Positions 45,078 through 57,454 are shown, counted from the stretch's first letter. The stretch: 64,000 bases of DNA from Elymus sibiricus (GCA_039707655.1 CM077665.1:139563148-139627147); one strand, 5' to 3'. A program made the numbers and translations. The notes: generated by a model from the letters alone, not told the origin.

Positions 45078-45127
45078 CTTTTAATTTCTGTTTTTGAGTC
45101 ATCACATGATTAAGCTACTGTAGTAAT

Positions 45128-46500
45128 CATGTTTTGTGTCTTTTATTTCAATAATGTGCCAAGTAAAGCCTTTGGGATAGTATGGATACTTGTTGATTTG
45201 ATTCTGTGCAAAAAACGGAAACTTTTGCCTCCAGTAAAGAATTTCTCTGATTTTACTGGAGCGTCAAAAATTCTGAAATTTTTACACAGTATGTATATGC
45301 AAATTATTTAAGTTTTACTAATTTTTCAGAATTTTTAGATACAGGGAAGTATGGGTATACTATAGATCTCCACAGACTGTTCTGTTTTTGACATATTATG
45401 TTTTGCATGCATAGTTTGCTTGTTTTAGTATTCCCATAGCTTATATTGAGTAATATAAATTATGAGAATGATAGAATACAGTAGTTATCATATGGGAACA
45501 ATTATGAATCTTGTCTTAACAGTACCTAAGTGAATGATCTATATTTACTATACTAACCCATCTCACGAAGTTCCGTTAAGTTTTGTGTGATTGAAGTTTT
45601 CAAGTTTTGGGTGAGACACCGATATGAGGAGAATAAGGAGTGACATGAACCTAAGCTTGGGGATGCCCAAGGCACCCCCAAGATAATATCCAAGGAATAC
45701 TGAAGCGCCTAAGCTTGGGGATGCCCCGGAAGGCATCCCCTCTTTCGTCTTCAACACTATCGGTATATCTTAGTTAGAGCGCTATATTTTTATTCGTCAC
45801 ATAATATGAGTTTTGCTTGGAGAGTCATTTTATTTTGTTAAAATTTTCTTGCTGTTATTTATAATCTTGTTTTTCAATAAAAAGTTCCAAGAATTGCTTT
45901 TAGGATGCTTGAATTGCATGTTTGATGTGTGCTGTGTAAAAACAGAAACTTTTGCTGTAGTGTTTGAATTTTCAAATTTTACTGGAAGGTGGAAAGTTTC
46001 TGAAATTTTTACACGGAATTTTCATATAAATTCTTTATAATGTCATAATTTTTCAAAAGAATTAGAGATACAGAAGTACACTTTGGAAATTAATTGCTAC
46101 TGACTATCCTGTTTAGACAGATTGTTGTCATAGTTTTGTTATCTACTTCTCTTATAGTTTTCATGACTTATATTGGTAGATATAAATTGTGGAAATGATA
46201 GTATACAGTAGATAATGTTTGAAAATTATTGTGCAACTTGTCTTGGCAGTACATAAAGTGTTGATTTATTTTTATGTGCACTAACCTTTCTCACGAGTTC
46301 TTTTCAAGTTTTTTGTGGATGAAGTTTTTGAGACCTAGGTGAAACCGGGATATGAGAGGATTGAAAGAGATACAAAAGCTCAAGCTTGGGGATGCCCAAG
46401 GTACCCCAAGTAAATATTTCAAGAAGTCTCAAGCATCTAAGCTTGGGGATGCTACACATCCCACCTCTCTTCATCAAACAAATATCGGTTAGCCTATGTT
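45128..46500 (+). repeat. Two diverged noncoding modules, each ending in paired hairpins
   Basis: Two units of about 700 bp share AAACTTTTGC(C/T), TTTCTGAAATTTTTACAC-type text and end in two copies of AAGCTTGGGGATGC (45654-45735 and 46383-46450). Element C has one such unit at about 56755-57330. The small frames at 45129-45311 and 45813-46040 lie in matching places but are not conserved as proteins. Confidence 0.65.
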
Positions 46501-47520
46501 GAGCCTAAATTTTTATTTGTCCACATGATATGTGCTATTCTTGGAATGAATTTTTATTTAGTTTGCTGTTTGAATAAAATACTCAGATCTGAACATCTTT
46601 ATTGAGAGAGAGTCCTCACATACCCACTTAATTGTTTGACTACTCATTGATCTTCACTTATATCTTTTGAGAGTGGTTTGATGTTTACTCTTGTGCTTCA
46701 CTTATATCCTAAGAGTAAATTGTGAATGAATGAAATATCATAAATCTGAAATTATCAATGTGCTATATTATAAGTAGCAAGTTCACATTTGGTTTAGAAA
46801 GTAAAATCTATTGAAGTTTAACAATCACTGTATTGGTCATATGAGCAATTCATGAACGATTAGTATAAGAAAGAGAACTTTCACATACAAATATATTATC
46901 CTGGACATCTTTTATGATTGTGAATACCCATTAATTATTTTAAAACTTGATCAAATAGTTGAAGTTGGACAAGGAAGACAACGTAATGGTTATGTTTGGG
47001 TATATTTGCATAGAAATTATATTGTTATGGATCCTCTAACATGTTATGCTTATTTAGAACCTTTTGCTAGCCAAAACTTCGTACTAAGTAGAGATACTAC
47101 TTGTGCATCCAAATCCTTGAGCCAAGTTTCTTCCATGACAGTCCACCATACCTACCTATATATGGTATTTCACTGCCATTCGAAGTAAATTTGCATGTGC
47201 CACCTCTAAAACCTTCAAATAAATATCCGTTTTGTGTGCTCTTACCGCTCATGGAGCAACGAGGTGGTCGTTATATTCCATGCTAAGCGAGTTATTCTCA
47301 AGATGAGTGTTTATTCACTTGTCATTACACAAGAGAGGCTGGTAAAAGGATGCCCAGTCCTGCATAATACAAAAATAAATAAACAAAAACTCCCCCTAGA
47401 AAGTTGATTCTTTGGAGGGCAACCGTGGATTCGGCCAGCCATGGAATGTGTTTGAATGGTGGAGGGGGAGTAAAATTTCAATTCTGTTTGGGAACCGCCA
47501 ATAATGTGATCAGTGTGCAA
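46501..47520 (+). other. Element A 3' noncoding region
   Basis: It contains CTTCACTTATATC repeats like those of element C at 57450-57660, and from about 47090 text that matches the reverse complement of Sabrina-like noncoding DNA (23465-23820 and 48950-49300). No sustained ORF. Confidence 0.6.
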
Positions 47521-47592
47521 GAATTCGTCTGATTAACCAGTTAACTTGACGATTAATCCCTACTCATAGGGTCGCCGAGTAGCCGATTAATC
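47521..47592. other. Junction filler of unknown origin
   Basis: About 70 bp, with three GATTAATC-type motifs, separates element A from the truncated Sabrina copy. It matches neither neighbour nor anything else I see in the window. Confidence 0.5.
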
Positions 47593-48283
47593 ATGGCACT
47601 CGGGCTCTAGTGACAAGCATTAAGCATGGCAAAGTCATAGCAACATCAATCTTAGAACATAGTGGATACTACGGATCAAGCCCTAAAAAACTAAATCGAT
47701 TTCATGATGAATCTCATCCAACTCCTCATCGACCAGCGAACCTACGAAGGAATTACTCACTCCCGGTGGGGAGCATCATGGAATTGGCGATGAAGGAGGG
47801 TTGGTGATGACGAAGACCGAAGATTCCCCTCTCCGAAGTCCCAAACGGACTCCAGATCTGGCCTCTCGATGAATAACAGAAGGTGGCGGCGGCTCCGTCT
47901 CGTGAAACGCGATAAAACTTCCACTCCTATTTTTTTCTCCAAAAATAGGAATTTATAGTGCTGGAATTAGGGTCAGGGGGCCCACGAGGTGAGCACAACC
48001 CACCAGGGCGCGCCTGGATGGGGTGGCGTGCCCTGGTGTATCGTGCCCAGCCAGGGCACCCCCTCCCGTGGTTCTTGGCTCCAGTATTTTTTATTTATTG
48101 TAAAATAATTCTCCGAAAAGTTTCGTCCAGTTCCGAGAACTTTTATTTCTGCACAAAAACAACACCATGGTAGTTCTGCTGAAAACAGCGTCAGTCCGGG
48201 TTAGTTTCATTAAAATCATGCAAATTAGAGTCCAAAACAAGAGCAAAAGCGTTAGGAAAAGTAGATACGACGGAGACGTATCA

Positions 48284-50386
48284 ACGCCCCCAAGCTTAAC
48301 CCATTGCTTGTCCTCAAGCAATTTAGTTGACAAACTGAAGTGATAAAGAAAAACTTTTACGAACTCTTTTGTTCTTGTTTACATATATATGCTTAAGTAG
48401 CACTCAGGTTTTCAGCAAAAATTATGACTAACCATGTCAACAATAACTCTTAGAAATTATATTAACTCATATCAATGACATAAGCAACTAGCGAGCAGTA
48501 ATAAAATATCTCAAGCGCCAACACTTTGTCAAAACGGTCATGATATAATATGACAATAGTGGTATCTCGCTAGCCCTTTCTGAGACCGCAAAACATAAAT
48601 GCAGAGCACCTCCAAAGTTCAAGCAGCGACTAAACATTGTAATTCATGTTAGAAAAGATCCAGTCATGCTGCATCCAACATTAACTATACACAATGCATG
48701 AGGATGACAATAGTGCTCTCAGATCTGGCGCTTATTTGAGAAGGTGATGACTCAACATAAAAGTAAATAGATAGTCCTTTCGCAAAGGGAAGCAGGGATT
48801 TGTAGAGGTGCCAGAGCTCAAAGCTTAAATCAGAGATAGATATAATTTTGGGAGGTGCACCCTTCCTGTCAACGTTACGACCAAGAGTTATCAATATCTT
48901 CCATGCTAAACACATTAGCGGTTCCCAAGCGGTAAAAGTAAAACTTTACTCCCCTCCACCAACAAACACACTCCACGGCTAGCCGAATCCACGGGTACCG
49001 TCCATACCAAAAACATTCCTGGGAGAGTTTTGTCTCATTATTTGCAATTTTTTATTTCGGGACTGGGAATCCTTATTACCGCCCTCTCATGCAAGGAGGA
49101 GTGAATAAACACTCATCATGAGAATAACCCGCTTAACATGGAAGATACTGACCACCCCATGTCGCTCCATCAGCGGTCCAGGCACACAAAACAGATGTTC
49201 ATTTAAAATTTTAGAGGTGGCACATGCAAATTTACTTGGAACGGCAGGGTAATACCGCATATAGGTAGATATAGTGGACTCATCTGGAAGAACTTTGGTT
49301 TAAGGATTTTGATGCACAAGCAGTATTCCCGCTTAGTACAGGCGAATGCTAGCAAATAGGTTGAGAAGCGGCCATCTAGAGAGCGAAAACGGTCATGAAC
49401 ATGCATTATGAATAATAAACATTGAATACTAGCATGAGTGGGATATGGACACCATGAACATAATCGTGAAGGCTATGTTGGTTTTGATTCAACTACATGC
49501 GTGAACATGTGCCAAGTCAAGCAACTTGAAACATTCAGAGGAGGATACCATATCATCATACTACATCACAACCATTTTAATGCATGTTGACATCCAAGAT
49601 AAATCATTATCCATTCCTAGCTACTTAAGCATGGCATGAGCAACTATAATCTCTAATTGTCATTGCAAACAAGTTTGATCATAATATGCTAAATCATGGG
49701 TAGTAGGTTAAACATATTTACATAAACAAAAACAAAAACAAGTTGAGTTCATACCCGCTTCTCTCTGCCACAGTCACTTCATCAAATATCATCATCCTTG
49801 CCTTTCACTTGCACAACCAAATGATATAGAAAATAATAACAGTGCAAGAGTGCCGTGGACTAAGCTGGAATCTGCAAACATTTTATTCAAAAGGAGAAGA
49901 CAAGGTAATTTGGGCTCCTTGTTAGATCAATAGTAATGCATATGAGAGCCACTCAACATTTTCATCGTGGTCTTCTCCTTGGTACGACTCAAATAAAAGG
50001 AAAAGAATTTCAGAGAAACACACTGAAATATTTTTTTAGAGTTTTTGTTTTTTCTTAAAGAAAGCAAATTAAAGAGGGAAAAACAAAAACGAGAAAAACT
50101 ATTTACACGGGAGAGCTCCCAACAAGTAAAAGAAGAAACGAGAAATCTTTTTGGGTTTTCTTTTGATGCTACAATTAATTTAAACTAGAAAGAAAAACCG
50201 AAAAGAAGCAAGAAATATTTTTGGATTTTCTCAAAAAAAATTCAAACACGCAAAAAGAAAACGAGAAAATAAATCTAGCAAAGATAATACAATGAAAAAG
50301 TGTAGACACCGACAACTGGAACATGAATATAATGTCGGTGGAAATACGTACTCCCCCAAGCTTAGGCTTTTGGCCTAGCTTGGTGA
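48284..50386 (-). other. Sabrina copy 2, 3' internal noncoding region
   Basis: This aligns by eye with 22833-24859. Small frames (for example 48685-48915) are chance. The hairpin and polypurine-tract copy at 50350-50380 end the region. Confidence 0.7.
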
Positions 50387-51406
50387 TCACCATCCGTGGC
50401 CTGGATAATAGTTCGAGTGATAGCCCACCGAAGCTCTTGGTGCAGCCTCCTCAGCCCAGCTGGTAGCTTCAACCTCCGCATTGTACGCGCGGGCCTTACT
50501 CTCAAGAACATAGTATCTTCCCTTACTGTGATAATCAAAGAGAGCAGGAGCAAGCAAGGTAACAGGTACAATGGGATCTTTATTGAACCTCAAGTTGTAA
50601 GTATAATTAGTGACTGTGCCCTTAAGGAACTTATGACGTTTCATGGCCTCAAAGTCTAAGTACTGGGTAGGTAAAATGGGATCGTTAGGCCAAGGTGATA
50701 CATTTAGCTTCTTAGCTACACGGGAGGCATAGATCCCTCCATAAAAGTGACCACTAACAGCGTTGTGTTGCAATCTCCGTGCAACGATTGCTCCAACATT
50801 ATAATGTTTAATTCATGTTATAGCAGTGTGTATAAGGCTCAAATCAGGGGCACACAGTGTGCTGCAATCTTGCTTGCCTACGATGCATTTGCCATTAAAG
50901 AGTGCAAAGTAGTGTATTGATGGAAAATGGATGCTTTTTATTCTACCTTGTGTCACTCCTTTATCTTCACCGTAGCAAAGGTTAATCAAAAATGACTCAT
51001 ACTCAGATGTTGGTGGTTCGTCTAGCGAACCCCAATATGGAATTTTGCACGCCTCACGGAACACCTCTAACGGCATGGTAAAGGGATGGTCATAAAGGTT
51101 GAATGAAACTCTAGACTCACGAGGAAAATATTTGAATTTCTTGGTGAATGTTTTTGTGAGTTCGAGATGTTGAATGCACTCATCTGCGATGAAAGGCGCA
51201 AGTTCCGCGATGTCGATAAATTGCTCAAATTCCTCCTTGATACCCGCACCTACCATAAATTCGTCTTATGGCCATAAGCATGATTTGATAGTGGCATCCC
51301 GCATCGAGCTTGCACTTGGCTCAACATAAGACCGTCGTATTGAGCCATTACTCGATGATGCCTCCGAGGACTTTCTCCTCGAAGAACTCCTTCCAAAGAA
51401 GTTCAT
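50387..51406 (-). pseudogene. Sabrina copy 2 ORF3
   Basis: A single 340-codon frame runs from ATG 51406-51404 (MNFFGRSSSRRKSSEASSS) to the stop at 50387, broken only by in-frame stops at 51268-51266 and near 50815. Conserved parts include SFNLYDHPFTMPLEVFREA, CKIPYWGS, IHFPSIHYFALFNGKCIVG and GHFYGGIYASRVAKKL. It is less damaged than copy 1. The start follows the acceptor TTTTTTTCAG. Function unknown; Athila-type extra ORF by position. Confidence 0.65.
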
Positions 51407-51515
51407 TTTATTCGCGTACAAATTTCTGAAAAAAAATTGTCCACAAAATTTTTGTCAACAAAACTTCATAAGATTGATAGCAACTACTCCTAAGGATTCA
51501 AACTACTTAGAACTC

Positions 51516-51658
51516 TAAGAATTCAACATGCAAGCCTATATACAGCAGCACCAAGAGTAGCTAATTATTCTAAAAATAAACTACTTAGAACTCTAAGAAT
51601 TCAACATGCAAGCCTATATACAGCAGCACCAAGAGTAGCTAATTATTCTAAAAATAAA
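51516..51658. repeat. Short direct duplication, about 74 bp x 2
   Basis: The text AAACTACTTAGAACTCTAAG ... TTATTCTAAAAATAAAC occurs twice head to tail inside the ORF3 intron of copy 2. Confidence 0.85.
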
Positions 51659-51703
51659 CCACTAAGTCAAAAACTAATTGGAGCAATGGAGGAGTCACAT
51701 ACC

Positions 51704-52020
51704 AAGTAGCAATCCCCCAAAACAGTTTCAGAAACGGAGCTTCGAGCAAAGAGATCGAAATCCACGGGTTTGAGAGCAAGAACACGAGAGAAAGAGATGG
51801 AATGGGCTAAAGGTATAAGTGAGGGGACCCACGTGGGGACCACAACCCACCAGGGCGCGTCTGGGGCTACTGGCGCACCCTGGTGTCTTGTGGACACCAG
51901 GTGCACCCCCCTCTGATGTTATTTGCACCAGAAATTCAGAAATATTTAGAAAAAAATCGTGTTAATGTTTCAGTCTAAGAACTTCTATTTTTGGGTCATT
52001 TTTATTGCACGGAGAAATCA
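51704..52020 (-). promoter_or_regulatory. Sabrina copy 2 LTR-like internal promoter candidate
   Basis: Same layout as 26127-26480: TGCAATAAAAATGACC, AGAAGTTCTTAG, a GC-rich CCAGACGCGCCCTGG block, then CACTTATACC and a leader to donor TTGGTATGTGACTCC (51703/51702). Confidence 0.5.
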
Positions 52021-52355
52021 GAAAATAGGATAAACATGGAATTTTATTTTATTTGACTAAGAAAAATAGAAAACAAAAGGTGGGAGCAGAAGGTTGTGCC
52101 TACTAGATTCATCAAAATGATCCATTAATAAGGTTGATCAAGTCTTATTAACAACCACTTTCGATTAGCATGAAACCTAAGAACTTTCGTAAAAACACTA
52201 AGTTACCTCAATGGGGATATGCATATCCCCAACAATAAGTATGTCATATTTCTTTTTGGCAGTAGGTAGAGGTAGTTGAAAACTTCCAATAGTGAGTGTC
52301 AGAGATTCTTCAATAACATTTATACCATTCACTTGGAATTGCTTCTTCGGAACGG

Positions 52356-52966
52356 GCTATGGAGATGCCCGAGGTCTTCATGAGTAAGCAAGTTGGATGC
52401 ACACCCACTTAGCTTCAGTCGAGCTTTCATACACTTATAGCTCTAGTGCATCCATTGCATGGCAATCCCTACTCCTCGCATTGATATCGATTGATGGGCA
52501 TCTCCATAGCCCGTTGTTCCGCCTAGTTGATGCGAGACTTTCTTTCCACTTTGACTCCTTTTGATATCTACCACCATATTCTATTCCACCCATATGATAT
52601 ATCCATGGTTCATGCTCATGTATTGCGTGAAGTTGAAAATGCTGAAGCACGTTAGAAGTATGATCCAATTGCCTGGTTTGACACCGGGGTGCCCATGATT
52701 TATACTTATGCGGTGAATACAGAGTCTTGCCATGCTTGATATAGTAAAATGAGTAGGGAATACCATTCTTAAAGGATCGTATATTTGGAAAAGTAATGAT
52801 TATGCTATTTATGTTTATGGATATTATTATTTTGATATCAATTAGTTCATCGTTTCTCAATGATCATACCTAAAAGAGATTACATGTTCGGTAGCATGTC
52901 ACATCAAAAATTCTGTTTTTATCATTTACTTGCTCGAGGACGAGCTGGAATTAAGCTTGGAGATGC
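52356..52966 (+). mobile_element. Element B (or A/B chimera) 3' internal region and polypurine tract
   Basis: It matches 58713-59307 of element C (TGCACACCCACTTAG, TTATGCGAGACTTTCTT-like text) and ends GGAATTAAGCTTGGAGATGC, the polypurine tract of the following LTR. No ORF. Confidence 0.7.
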
Positions 52967-53422
52967 TGATATGTCTCCAATGTACCAGAATTTTTTGATT
53001 GTTCCATGCTATTATATTACCAATCTAGGATACTTTATATGCAATTATATGCTATTTTATATCATTTTTGGGAACTAGCCTACTAACCCAGTGCCTAGTG
53101 CCAGTTGCTGTTTTTTGCCTGTTTTTGGTTTTCTAGGAAATCTGTACCAAACAAAGTCCAAACGCTACGTAATTTTTCGACGATTATTTTCTGGAATAAA
53201 GAGACCCAATAAGCTTCGGGAGGAGTCACGAAGCGAGACGAGGAGACGACAAGGCAATAGGGCGCACCTAGGGGGGTTAGGCACGCCCTGTTACCTTGTG
53301 GGCCCCTCGTGGCTCCGTCTGACCTAATTCCACCTCAATAAATTCTCTAAAATTGGGAAACCAACATAGAGCCACCCGAAACACTTTTTTCGCCGCCGCA
53401 AGCCTCTGTTCCGATGGGAGCC
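52967..53422 (+). repeat. Element B 3' LTR, first part
   Basis: Starts TGATATGTCTCCAATG and resembles the element G LTR. It is interrupted at 53422 by element C; the last five bases, gagcc, are the TSD. Confidence 0.8.
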
Positions 53423-54936
53423 TGATACGTCTCCGTCGTATCTATAATTTTTGATTGTTTCATGCCAATATTATACAACTTTCACATACTTTTGGCAACA
53501 GTTTATATGATTTATTGGACTAACCTATTGATCCAGTGCCCAGTGCCAGTTCCTGTTTTTTGTTTCACAAAAATTCCATATCAAACGAAGTCCAAACGCG
53601 ATAAAAATTTATGGAGATTTTTTTTGGAATATTTGTGAATTTTGGGAGGTGGAATCAACGCAAACGGGGGCCCACAGCCACCACAAGACACCAGGGCGCG
53701 CCGAGGGGGCCAAACGCATGGTGCTGGGTTGTGCCCTCCTCATAGGTCGGTTGGAGCTCTCCTTTAGGCGCAAGGAAGCTAATTTTCAGATAAAAATGCC
53801 CTCAAAATTTCAGCCCGATCAGAGTTACGGATCTCCAGGAATATAAGAAACGGTTTTTGGCCAGAAAACAGGAACACGAAACAGAAGAGAACAGAGAGGG
53901 AGATCCAATCTAGGAGGGTCTCCTGCCCCTCCGCCGCCATGGAGGCCATGGACCAGAGGGGGAACTCTCCTCCCATCTAGGGGGAGTCCAAGGAAGAAGA
54001 AGAAGGAGGGGGGGTCTGTCTCCCCCTCTCTCCCGGTGGCGCCGGAACGCCGCCGGGGCAATCATCGTGACGGCGATCTACACCAATAACTTCGCCGCCG
54101 TCAAGACCAACTCTCTCCCCCTCTATGCAGCGGTGTAACACCTCTCTTCCCCGCTATAATCTCTACTTAAACATGGTGCTCAACTCCATATATTATTTCC
54201 CAATGATATTTGGCTATCCTTTGATGTTTGAGTAGATCTCTTTTGTCCTATGGGTTAATTGTGGTATGATGTTATGGATGTGAGTTGTATGTTGATATGG
54301 TGCTGTCCTATGGTGCCCTCTGTGTCGCGCAAACATGAGGGATCCCCGCTGTAGGGTGTTGCGATATGTTCATGATTTGCCTATGGTGGGTTGCGTGAGT
54401 GACAGAAGCACAAACCCGAGTAGGTGGGTTGTTGCGTATGGGAGTAAAGGGGACTTGATACTTAATGCTATGGTTGGGTTTTACCTTAATGAACTTTGGT
54501 AGTTGCAGATGCTTGCTAGAGTTCCAATCATAAGTGCATATGATCCAAGTACGGAAAGTGTGTTAGCGTATGCCTCTCCCTCATTGCATATAACAAGTAT
54601 CTATCATATTATATTCAATTGCCTAGGGACAATCTTTCTCTTGCCTTACACCAAAAGCTCTCTGCTAAGCTATTTACTTTTATTGTTATTTTATTTAAAC
54701 AGCACCTAACTTTTATTTCCACGTTCTTTATTATCTTGCAAAGTACTTCTAGTTTTATTCCCGCAATGTAGTTTCATACTTGTTCTAGGTAAAGCAAGCA
54801 TTAGCGTGCGTAGAGCTGTATCGGTGATCGATAGAACTTGAGGGAATATTTTTTCTACCTTTAGCTCCTCGTTGGGTTCGACACTCTTACTTATCGAAAA
54901 AGGCTACAAACGATCCCCTACACTTGTGGGTTATCA
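53423..54936 (+). repeat. Element C 5' LTR
   Basis: The 1,514-bp LTR runs TGATACGTCTCCGTCG to GTGGGTTATCA. Frames such as 53825-54061 are chance and recur in the 3' LTR. Confidence 0.92.
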
Positions 54937-54947
54937 AGACCTTTTTC

Positions 54948-54965
54948 TGACGCCGTTGCCGGGGA
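54948..54965 (+). promoter_or_regulatory. Element C primer-binding site
   Basis: TGACGCCGTTGCCGGGGA, one base from the consensus, 11 bases after the LTR. Confidence 0.8.
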
Positions 54966-55061
54966 GCAATAGCGTGGGGGTGAATATTCTCGTGTGTGCT
55001 TGTTTTCTTTATCACTAAGTAATTTTTATTTTCTATTATTAGTTGTTTTCTATCTTTAGAT

Positions 55062-56417
55062 ATGGGTAGGAAACGCAAAATACCAAAAAATTTAGATGTA
55101 CTTGCTGCTCCAAAAGTTGAGGAACCACTAGTGTTCCGTACTACCGAAGAATATTATTTGGATCATCTTCGATCCATTTGTGATCGTGCTGAAAACCCAA
55201 CTAGCTTAGTTGAGGGAAAATCATTAAATGAGCATGCTTATTATGTGTGACACCGCATATCTCAAAAAGGGAAACTCTTGTGGCATCAAATTAATACTTT
55301 GTGTTGCTATGCTTGGAATTTATGTGAATTACATGATTTTACTTGTTGTTCCGAAGAAACTAAAAAACACCTTCCCTACCAATGTGTGTTTAATGATAAT
55401 TAAATACTATCTTCTTATGCCAAGGAAGCCTATTGTTATTTTGATGTTGAACAAATTGAAGAATTTGTTGCTTTTAAGGGTGCTTATGAAATTGCTTCTT
55501 TGATTGAAAAGTGTGATGCTACTCTTTACAAGTCTGAAATTTTTGTCGTACTCAAATATTGCTATGAAAACTATGCTTATAATGCTTATGTTAAAGAATT
55601 TATTGAAAGAATGACCGCTGCCTTGGAAGAGAATAATATTTTGCAGGAATCTATGGAAGAATAAATTGCTGAAATTGTGAGCTCATTAGATGAAAAAGAT
55701 GAGGAGGAGAGCAAAGAACAAAAGGAGAAAGAGCGGATTAGCTACCCGTGCACACCTTCTAATGAGAGTAACTCTTCAACTCATACATTGTTTAATTTCC
55801 TTTCACACATACCGAAGGATGAATGCTATGATGAATGCTATGATAATTGCTATGATCCCTTGGATTCATTTGAAATATCCCTTTTTGATGAACTTGATGC
55901 TTGCTATGCTTGTGGCCATGATGCCAATATGAATTATGCTTATGAAGATGAACTTGCTATAGTTCCTTATGTTAAGCATGAAGTTGTTGCTATTGCACCC
56001 ACACATGATAGTCCTATTATCCTTTTGAATTCTCCCTACTACACTATATCGGAGAAGTTTGCTCTTATTAATGATTATATTTATGGGTTGCGTTTTGCTA
56101 CTACACATGATGATTTTGATGAATATACTATGCATGTGCTTGCTGCTCCTACTTGCAATTATTATGAGAGAGGAACTACATCTCCACCTCTTTATGTTTC
56201 CAATACGATAAAATTGCAAGAAACTGTTTATACTATGCATTGGCCTTTACTTGATGTGCATGAATTGTTCTTTTATGACATGCCGATGCATAGGAAGAGA
56301 GTTAGACTTCGTCATTGCATGATATATGTTGCTTTGTGCTCATTACTAAATTACAAATCATTGTTAATTAAAATTGGCTTTGATATACCTTGGGATCTGG
56401 GTGGATCCATTACTTGA
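55062..56417 (+). pseudogene. Element C ORF, one frame with three stops
   Basis: A single 452-codon frame starts MGRKRKIPKNLDVLAAPKVE and ends WDLGGSIT. It is cut by TGA 55248-55250, TAA 55401-55403 and TAA 55662-55664 without any frameshift. The N-terminus is basic; a charged EEESKEQKEKE region and Cys/Tyr/Asp repeats (DECYDECYDNCYD) follow; the end has MPMHRKRVRLR. No gag or enzyme motif seen. Related to the element A ORF by the last motif. Since the LTRs are almost identical, the stops were probably already in the copied source. Confidence 0.55.
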
Positions 56418-56458
56418 GCACTTTATGCCTAGCTTAATGGCTTTAAAGAAAGCGCTGC

Positions 56459-56474
56459 CAGGGAGACAACCCAG
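56459..56474 (+). other. Conserved post-ORF stem-loop (element C)
   Basis: CAGGG and CCCAG flank the loop AGACAA, 41 bases after the ORF stop, preceded by GGCTTTAAAGAAAGCGC. Confidence 0.65.
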
Positions 56475-57216
56475 AAGTTTTAGAGAGTCATTTTATTCTG
56501 TTGTGTGCTTTTATAAAGTTTAAAAACAAAAAATATATAGAGGGGAACCTAAAACTTCACAAAAAGAAAGGTGAAAGTAGAGATGATGAGCATCGTTGAA
56601 CTGGGGGCTAGCCTTGAACTTTGTTCATGCCCATGGAAACTTTGTGAATCTTGAATCACAGAAAAATTTCAACAAAAATAATTATACCCTTGTACAAATA
56701 CATTGTATTATAAAAATAATGTGCCAAGATTTGCCTTTAGGATGATTAGATTGCTTGTTGGTATGTGCGGTGTAAAAACAGAAACTTTGGCTGTAGTGCG
56801 TGAATTTTAATTTTATACTGGAACATCAAAAGTTTCTGAAATTCTTACACAGTATTTATATAAAAAAAAATTATTTCTTCCTAAATTTTCAGAATTTTTC
56901 GAGTTACAGAAGTATGGTCAAAGTTCAGATTACTACAGACTGTCCTGTTTAAGACAGATTCTGTTTTTGATGCATCATTTTGCTTGTTTTGATGAAACTA
57001 TCGATTTTATCGGTGTTATAAGCCATGGAAAAGTTATAATATAGCAGGGATAATGAAAATATAAAATATGAATGGTTTTGCAACAGTACTTAAAGTAGTA
57101 ATTTACTTTATTATACTAACGGATCTCACCAGTCTTCTGTTAAGTTTTGTGTGGATGAAGTGTTCGAACATCGAGGAGATCTTGATATGAGGAGAAGGAG
57201 GAGATGCAAGAGTTCA

Positions 57217-57305
57217 AGCTTGGGGATGCCCAAGGCACCCCAAGTAAATATCCAAGGAGACTCAAGCATCTAAGCTTGGGGATGCCTCGGAAGGCATCCC
57301 ATCTT
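57217..57305 (+). other. Paired hairpins with polypurine-tract-like starts (element C)
   Basis: Two AAGCTTGGGGATGCC copies each begin a hairpin: arm GGGGATGCC with GGCACCCC, then GGGGATGCC with GGCATCCC around TCGGAA. Confidence 0.6.
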
Positions 57306-57454
57306 TCTTCAACAAGTATCGGTATGTTTCCGTTTTCGTTTCGTTCATGTGATATGTGTAGATCTTGGATCATCTTTTGTGTTTAGTTTTCACTTTTCTT
57401 TTATGCACCATGCTGGTATGAGATAGTCCATGGTTGATTTATAGAATGCTCATT

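Larger units (their letters stand above)
42470..47520 (+). mobile_element. Element A: gypsy-type element lacking its 3' LTR
   Basis: It has a 5' LTR (42470-44097), primer site (44108-44125), one ORF, and about 2.5 kb of repeated noncoding DNA. No second copy of its LTR is in the window; sequence is lost at 47520, at a junction with about 70 bp of unrelated DNA and then a truncated Sabrina copy. It has no polymerase genes. Confidence 0.75.
47593..52355 (-). mobile_element. Second Sabrina-like copy, truncated at both ends, minus strand
   Basis: It holds the last part of a 3' LTR (47593-48283), an intact polypurine tract (plus-strand CCCCCAAGCTTAAC), 2 kb of noncoding DNA, ORF3, the LTR-like promoter and the start of the protease 3' end (about 52205-52355). 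Nothing upstream of that survives. It gives the uninterrupted version of the site that Angela hit in the first copy. Confidence 0.85.

Noticed and set aside
53825..54061. Frames inside the element C LTR
   Set aside because: The same frames recur in the 3' LTR and are LTR sequence, not genes.
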